Shown here: piece after piece, positions 59,654 through 64,000 of the stretch | Layout of the letters: each line of letters begins with the position of its first letter | Numbering within the stretch: position 1 is the stretch's first letter | Position numbers and translations under genes: made by a program | Notes under the pieces: generated by a model | Told to the model about the DNA's origin: nothing | Database searches by the model: none | What the model saw: the letters and a program-made list of their open reading frames with translations, nothing else | Assembly (NCBI RefSeq): GCF_003014735.1 | Contig: NZ_PYAX01000004.1 | Coordinates: forward strand, 650,219-714,218 | DNA: 64,000 nt | Reading direction: 5' to 3' | Source of the DNA: Saccharothrix carnea | Lineage (GTDB): Bacteria; Actinomycetota; Actinomycetes; Mycobacteriales; Pseudonocardiaceae

Positions 59654-60487
59654 ATGCCCCGGTATTCGACGTTGGACCAGCTGCAGCTGAAGGTGCTCAC
59701 CAAGGCCGCGAGCCTGGTCACCGCGCCCGCCAACCAGCGTGACGTGTTCGACCAGTTCGCCATGGCGGTCACCGCGGTCGCCGACCTCGCGCCGCACCTG
59801 CGCCGGGTCACGTTCCACGCGGCCGGGTTCGCCGACTTCGCGGTGACCGGCCCGGACGAGTGCTTCGGCCTGCTGATGCCACCGCCGGGCCGGCCGCTGA
59901 CGATGCCGAGCGCGGATCGCGTCAACGTCCGCACCGCGCTGCGCGCCCTGCCCGCCGAGGACCGGCCGGACCTGCGCTGGTACACGATCCGGGCCCACCG
60001 GCCCGACGTCGGCGAGATCGACGTGGACTTCGTCCTGCACGGTGACGCAGGCCCCGGAACGCGCTGGGCGAACCGTGCCGAGGTGGGCCGGACCGCCGGT
60101 TTCCGGGCGGGCAACTCCGGCTACCGCCCGCCGTCCGCCGGCACGGTCCTCCTGGCGGCCGACGAGACCGCGCTGCCCGCCCTGGGCGCGATCCTGGCGT
60201 CCGGCGTCCCCGCGGACACCCGGATCTTCGCCGAGGTGCCCGGCGAGGACTACCGCGTCGACCTCGACGGCCCGGTCACCTGGCTCTACCGGGGCACCGA
60301 CGCACCGGGCGCGCACATGCTCCGCGCGATCACCGACCTGCCGTCGCCCACGCCGGACTACGCCTGGGTGTGCGGTGAGTCGGCCTTGGCCACCGCGGTC
60401 CGCCGGCACCTGGTGAAGGACCGCGGCCTGGACCGCCGGTCGGTGACGTTCAGCGGTTACTGGAAGCTCGGCGCGGCCCGCACGTGA
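59654..60487 (+). CDS. siderophore-interacting protein (FAD-binding ferric-siderophore reductase)
   Basis: 277 aa. N-terminal FAD-binding barrel with RRVTFHAAGFADFAVTGPDE and the FAD motif RWYTIRAHRP, followed by VDFVLHGDAGPGTRWA. The NAD(P)H-binding half has VLLAADETALPALGAIL, VCGESALATAVRRHL, and ends FSGYWKLG. Family members (SIP/ViuB) release iron from ferric siderophores in the cytoplasm. The iron box ending at the base before the ATG implies repression in iron-replete cells. It is probably leaderless. Confidence 0.92.
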   Translation: MPRYSTLDQLQLKVLTKAASLVTAPANQRDVFDQFAMAVTAVADLAPHLRRVTFHAAGFADFAVTGPDECFGLLMPPPGRPLTMPSADRVNVRTALRALPAEDRPDLRWYTIRAHRPDVGEIDVDFVLHGDAGPGTRWANRAEVGRTAGFRAGNSGYRPPSAGTVLLAADETALPALGAILASGVPADTRIFAEVPGEDYRVDLDGPVTWLYRGTDAPGAHMLRAITDLPSPTPDYAWVCGESALATAVRRHLVKDRGLDRRSVTFSGYWKLGAART

Positions 60488-60491
60488 CCGG

Positions 60492-61826
60492 TCAGAGGTA
60501 GCGGCACGGCAGTTCGAAGAACCAGTTCGCCGGCTCGTGGTCCAAGCGGCCCGCCGGGCTGCCGGTGCCGCACCGGGCCCGTGCCTGCACGACGCTCTGG
60601 TCCCACGGCACGCCGTCGAGCACCACCGCGGCCGTGCGGAAGTGCTGGACGACGCTCGCGAGCACGACCAGCGCGATCACCGCACGACCGGCCACCACCG
60701 CGTACCGCTGCCACCGGTGGGCGGGCACGGCGTCCAACCCCACGGCGATCGCGGCGAACAGGAACAGGCACGGCGCGACGCTGTAGCGCTGCCCGGCCAT
60801 CACCACTTCCGGGTACTGCACCTGCAGGACCGCGCTCCAGTTGGCGGTCAGCGACACGACGATGACGAGCACGCTGTAACCCACGCCGAGCAGCACCAGC
60901 AGCCTGCCCGACCGGCCACCCCACCGCAGACCGGCCACCACCGGCACGGCGGCCAGCACGAGCGCGGCCAGCAGCGGCAGGTTGCCGTGCGCCGGGTAGA
61001 TCCGGGCGACCTGCTCCGACCCGGTGAACGCCACCACCGGCACCCGCAGCACGCTCGCCAGCGCCACCTGCACCGGGTCCACCACGTCGTGCGAGTACGG
61101 GTTCCGCTCGGCGAACAGCATCACCGCGCCCTGCACCAGCGCCCCCGCGAAGAACGCGACGGGCACCTCCTTGCGGGGCACGGCGAGCCGCAGCAGCGCG
61201 ACGGGCGCCAGCACGAACACCAGCGGGCTGGACACGGCGGCGAGGAACACGAACAGCGCGACCGGCACGCGCGGGGCGTCGCGCCACAGCAGGGCCCAGA
61301 ACACCCCGTACAGCAGGAACCAGTGCAGGTTCGTCATGTTGTTCAACGGCTCGGAGTTGCCCGCCGGCAGCACGACCACGAGCGACGCCAACGCGACCCG
61401 CAGCGGCAGCGAGCGCAGGTACGCGCCGGAGGCCGCGAAGCAGAGCAGCGCGACCAGGGCGCGCAGCACGGCCGCCGCGATCGCGAACCCCGCGGCGGTC
61501 CACTCCAGCGGGAGCAGCGCGACCAGTTCGGCCACCAGTCGCGGCAGCGTGTGCAGGTAGCCGCCGTAGGGCTCGACCAGGTTCGACCACGCGGGCAGCG
61601 TGACGGCGTCCAGCGCGAAGCGGGCGCCGTCCTCGGCCCACAGGTGGTCGAGCCTCGCCCGGCCCGCGGGCAGGAGCAGCAGGAACGCGAGCGCGGCGAC
61701 GAACCCGAGCAGGTAGCCGGTCACCGTCCCCGACCGCGGCGCCGGCGGCTGGGGCAGCAGGCTGTCGGCGAGCACGCGCAGCCGTCGTTCGCCGGTTCTC
61801 GGCGGGTCCTCGCTCGTCACCGTCAC
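60492..61826 (-). CDS. polytopic membrane protein, GT-C glycosyltransferase-like
   Basis: A GTG at 61826, seven bases after GGGGAGGG, gives 444 aa with about ten membrane segments. After the first segment comes LDHLWAEDGARFALDAV, with an acidic WAEDG loop in the place where GT-C transferases carry their catalytic acid. Further loops: NNMTNLHWFLLYGVF, ERNPYSHDVVD. I would expect sugar transfer from a polyprenyl donor at the outer face, but no named family is certain. The stop is 4 bp from the SIP stop (convergent). Confidence 0.6.
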   Translation of the reverse strand: MTVTSEDPPRTGERRLRVLADSLLPQPPAPRSGTVTGYLLGFVAALAFLLLLPAGRARLDHLWAEDGARFALDAVTLPAWSNLVEPYGGYLHTLPRLVAELVALLPLEWTAAGFAIAAAVLRALVALLCFAASGAYLRSLPLRVALASLVVVLPAGNSEPLNNMTNLHWFLLYGVFWALLWRDAPRVPVALFVFLAAVSSPLVFVLAPVALLRLAVPRKEVPVAFFAGALVQGAVMLFAERNPYSHDVVDPVQVALASVLRVPVVAFTGSEQVARIYPAHGNLPLLAALVLAAVPVVAGLRWGGRSGRLLVLLGVGYSVLVIVVSLTANWSAVLQVQYPEVVMAGQRYSVAPCLFLFAAIAVGLDAVPAHRWQRYAVVAGRAVIALVVLASVVQHFRTAAVVLDGVPWDQSVVQARARCGTGSPAGRLDHEPANWFFELPCRYL

Positions 61827-61908
61827 CCGGCGGCCCTCCCCTTGCGCCCTGTGGTAGCGGGAAGGTACCCGTCCGGCGGCCGGGGCCGCGCGCCGGGTGA
61901 GCGGGCGG

Positions 61909-63399
61909 TCAGGGGCCGGCGAGTTCCGACCGGCGCTCGTAGCGGGACCACTCCTGCTCGGACACGGTCTTCACGGTGGACGAGTTCAGCGCCGCCACCT
62001 CGGCCGAGCCGACGAGCCACAGCTTGCCGTCCAGCAGCAGCCCGACCTCGCCGTCCGGCGAGCGCACCGCCTCCACGCCCGCGGGCACGCGGACCGCGAC
62101 CGGCAGCGAGTCGATCACCGCAGGCCGGTCGGCCAGCACACCGCGGGAGAACTCCTTGGCCACCGAACGGCGCTCGAAGCGGATCACCTCGCCGCCGACC
62201 ACCAGGTCGGCCGTGTTCTCCGGTGACGGCACGGTGTAGCGGTTCAACGCGCTCAGCTCGGCCTTGGTGGCGCAGCCGCGCAGCCCGACCGCGTCGAGGC
62301 CGAAGTGCCTGATGTCCGTCGGCGCGTTCGCCGCGCCGATCACGGTGGAGCGCAGCACGTCCAGCGACACCCGGCCGCACGGGTCGGTCGGGTGGATCGG
62401 CGCGTGCCCCTCGGCGGTGCGCACCAGCCCCGGCCCTTCCCGCCACACGCCGGGGATCAGCACCGGGTCGAACGGCTGGCGGGTGAAGTCCTTGTCCCAG
62501 AACGTGATCGTGGTGCCCGCGTCGGTCGAGTGGGCGATCGCGAACGCCGACACGGCGTCGATCCACATCCAGTCCGAGCTGAACGCCTCCACCACCGAGC
62601 GGGTGCGCGGCACGGTCGTCGTGGACACCGGCACCATGCCGCCCTCGCCCAGCGCCTCGACGCCCTTGACGAACAGGGGGTCGCGGGAGCGGAGCACGAA
62701 CTGGCCCGCGCCGTTCGGGTGGGTCGCGCGGCCGGTGGTGTCGGTGAACATGAGGTAGAACCAGCCGTCGACGTGCACGACGGACTGCTGCCCGGCGCCG
62801 TAGGCGTTCTCACGGATCACGTCGTTGGCCGGCACCACGATCGCCTGGCCGTTGTTCGCGCGGGTCCAGGTGATGCCGTCCCGACTGGTCGCGACGCCGA
62901 TGGAGCTGCCGTTGGCGTGGTTGTCGCGGGACGCGCCGGTGTAGTACATGTAGTAGGTGCCGCCGACGCGGACCACCGACGGGTCGCACACGTGCATCGC
63001 GTCGAAGCTGGCGGAACTGCCGGAGAAGACCGGGACCGCGGTGCTGAACGGCCCGTCCAGCGACGGTCCCTCGCTGTAGAGGATGTCGTCACCGCCCGGC
63101 TGCGCGACGCTCATCTGGCTGCACCACCACGCCCGGATCCGGCCGCCCTCGCGGAGCACGGCGGGTGCGTAGTTGTACGGCGCGTCCTCGACGCCGTGCA
63201 CCACGACACCGGCGCTCTCCCGCGGCTTGTCCACGGTGAGCGTGAGCTTCTTCGGTGGCGGCGGCGGCACCGCTGACGTGCTCTTCTGCACCGGGGAGAT
63301 CGGCACCGAGCCGCTGGCGGCCGGGTCGCTGCACGCCGTCACCGCGCCCACCAGTACGGAGGCAGCAAGCAGCACGGGAAGCCGTCGACGCGGGGACAC
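61909..63399 (-). CDS. lipoprotein with five-bladed beta-propeller (glycosidase-like)
   Basis: A GTG at 63399 six bases after TAGACT (leaderless pattern) gives 496 aa. Residues 1-22 end in the lipobox VTAC, so Cys22 is lipidated. A short Pro-rich linker leads to a propeller domain (60-330): SFDAMHVCDPSVVRVGGTYYMYYTGA, NGSSIGVATSRDGITWTRAN, NAYGAGQQSVVHVDGWFYLMFTD. The HxCDP and HANxxxIGVA phrases match the secreted protein at 3291-4337. The C-terminal 150 residues hold a DUF-like beta domain (VGGEVIRFERRSVAKEFSRGVL, VGLLLDGKLWLVGSAEV). It lies 83 bp from the GT-C-like gene on the same strand. Substrate unknown. Confidence 0.7.
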   Translation of the reverse strand: MSPRRRLPVLLAASVLVGAVTACSDPAASGSVPISPVQKSTSAVPPPPPKKLTLTVDKPRESAGVVVHGVEDAPYNYAPAVLREGGRIRAWWCSQMSVAQPGGDDILYSEGPSLDGPFSTAVPVFSGSSASFDAMHVCDPSVVRVGGTYYMYYTGASRDNHANGSSIGVATSRDGITWTRANNGQAIVVPANDVIRENAYGAGQQSVVHVDGWFYLMFTDTTGRATHPNGAGQFVLRSRDPLFVKGVEALGEGGMVPVSTTTVPRTRSVVEAFSSDWMWIDAVSAFAIAHSTDAGTTITFWDKDFTRQPFDPVLIPGVWREGPGLVRTAEGHAPIHPTDPCGRVSLDVLRSTVIGAANAPTDIRHFGLDAVGLRGCATKAELSALNRYTVPSPENTADLVVGGEVIRFERRSVAKEFSRGVLADRPAVIDSLPVAVRVPAGVEAVRSPDGEVGLLLDGKLWLVGSAEVAALNSSTVKTVSEQEWSRYERRSELAGP

Positions 63400-63529
63400 C
63401 CACCCAGTCTAGTTGCCGCTCATCCAGGCGAGTGAGGAACACCGTCACTGACCGTTGATGTTTTTCGTCAGTCCGCGCACCCCGGGACCGGGGCCCGGGA
63501 GGCCGTCGACCGGCACCCTTTACCAACGC

Positions 63530-63558
63530 TTTACTCATCGGCCGCCGTCCTGGATACT
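63530..63558 (+). promoter_or_regulatory. terC promoter
   Basis: TTTACT (63530-63535), 17 bases, GATACT (63553-63558). Expected transcription start near 63565, at the beginning of the riboswitch. Confidence 0.6.
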
Positions 63559-63562
63559 GTGC

Positions 63563-63660
63563 GTCGAGGGGAGTACTTCCCAAGCGTCTGCCCGGTCAGT
63601 ACGGACATCCCGATCGGTGTCCCCGGCAGGCCGCCCGCCAGGGTGAAGGAGACCTCGGAC
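63563..63660 (+). ncRNA. yybP-ykoY (Mn2+-sensing) riboswitch upstream of terC
   Basis: The conserved blocks appear in order: GGGGAGTA (63568-63575), CGTCTGCCCGGTCAGTACGG, CCCCGGCAGGCC, GGGTGAAGGAGACCTC (ending about 63657). P1 can form between GTCGAGG (63563-63569) and CCTCGGAC at the 3' end. This motif commonly precedes terC and other Mn2+ export genes and is known to bind Mn2+. The gene ribosome site GAGGAG (63671-63676) follows directly. Confidence 0.85.
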
Positions 63661-63681
63661 TTCGGTGTTCGAGGAGCCTTG

Positions 63682-64000
63682 ATGCCTGTGCACGTCGCCG
63701 TTCCGGCGAGTCCTGTCGAGTCCGTCGGGTCGACGGGGCTGTGGTTGACCAGCATCGCCGTCCTGGTGGTGCTCTTGGTCGCCGACTTCGTGGTCACCCG
63801 CCGCCCGCACGAGGTGTCGATGCGGGAGGCCGCCGGGTGGTCGGTGTTCTACCTCGCGTTGCCGGTGGTGTTCGGCGCCTGGCTGTGGCACGCCTTCGGG
63901 ACCGACCGGGCGCTGGAGTTCATGACCGGGTTCCTGGTCGAGAAGTCCCTCTCGGTGGACAACCTGTTCGTGTTCATGCTGCTGCTCGCCGCCTTCGCCG
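63682..64000 (+). CDS. TerC-family membrane protein (partial, runs off the window)
   Basis: ATG five bases after GAGGAG. The 106 codons present encode three membrane segments (WLTSIAVLVVLLVADFVV; FYLALPVVFGAWLWHAF; LFVFMLLLAAFA) and the TerC signature EFMTGFLVEKSLSVDNLFVF, with the acidic/Asn set thought to bind metal. Family members export Mn2+ and protect secreted metalloproteins. The upstream yybP-ykoY riboswitch supports that role. The C-terminal two thirds lie outside the window. Confidence 0.88.
   Translation, partial: MPVHVAVPASPVESVGSTGLWLTSIAVLVVLLVADFVVTRRPHEVSMREAAGWSVFYLALPVVFGAWLWHAFGTDRALEFMTGFLVEKSLSVDNLFVFMLLLAAFA

Overview
The window is high-GC DNA with GTG and TTG starts, promoters that appear leaderless, a SARP-type regulator, an IdeR/DmdR-type iron box, actinobacterial protein families and Tat- and lipoprotein-exported enzymes. 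This points to a filamentous actinomycete. The mix of lectin-propeller exoenzymes and regulators would fit Pseudonocardiales, but that rank is an inference. No tRNA, rRNA, CRISPR array, intact insertion sequence or plasmid function was seen. Most of the window looks like ordinary chromosome with several small accessory or decaying patches.

Layout. 0-5.6 kb is an exoenzyme cluster: the end of a subtilase-like protein, a small secreted protein, a subtilisin-inhibitor-like protein, and two cell-wall hydrolases that carry almost the same lectin-like beta-propeller and flank a five-bladed-propeller glycosidase-like protein. 5.7-17 kb holds a large SARP/NB-ARC/TPR regulator, RecQ, a DUF2243 protein, an alpha/beta hydrolase, a Tat-exported glycosidase, short-chain dehydrogenases (SDRs), and a TetR regulator divergent from an SDR with a duplicated operator. 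17-23 kb has a Baeyer-Villiger-type monooxygenase, a 1.07-kb C-rich repetitive gap, an SDR, a transglutaminase-like protein, a methyltransferase and an isolated rhamnulokinase with a LacI-type operator. 23-25.3 kb holds a two-gene STAND ATPase/small-protein module whose members share an N-terminal RHIM-like motif. 25.4-29.2 kb is a lactate utilisation operon (lutABC) with its divergent GntR regulator and two palindromic operators. 29.2-32.9 kb is metH behind an S-adenosylhomocysteine riboswitch.

33-39 kb holds a membrane-anchored protein with an external periplasmic-binding-protein domain, an aldo/keto reductase remnant and an RND exporter. 39.4-43 kb encodes a DMFase-like/DUF4082 repeat protein preceded by two CRP-type sites. 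43-47 kb has small membrane proteins, a 134-bp element with 18-bp inverted ends, TetR and SDR relics and a large membrane hydrolase. 47-53 kb carries aminopeptidase P, a CNNM/CBS protein, a cyclase-like protein with an apparent effector-associated domain, and a DHA2 exporter fused to a MarR-like domain. 52.9-57.5 kb is a decaying region (truncated ECF sigma factor, internally deleted VOC protein, transposase relic, diverged direct repeats) containing a Ser/Thr kinase and an APH-like kinase. 57.5-64 kb has glmS, an iron-box-controlled siderophore-interacting protein, a GT-C-like membrane protein, a propeller lipoprotein and the start of a terC gene behind a yybP-ykoY (Mn2+) riboswitch.

The best candidates for a little-described system are the STAND/RHIM-like gene pair, the cyclase-like protein and the binding-protein-fused sensor. 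These functional assignments rest on motif reading only.
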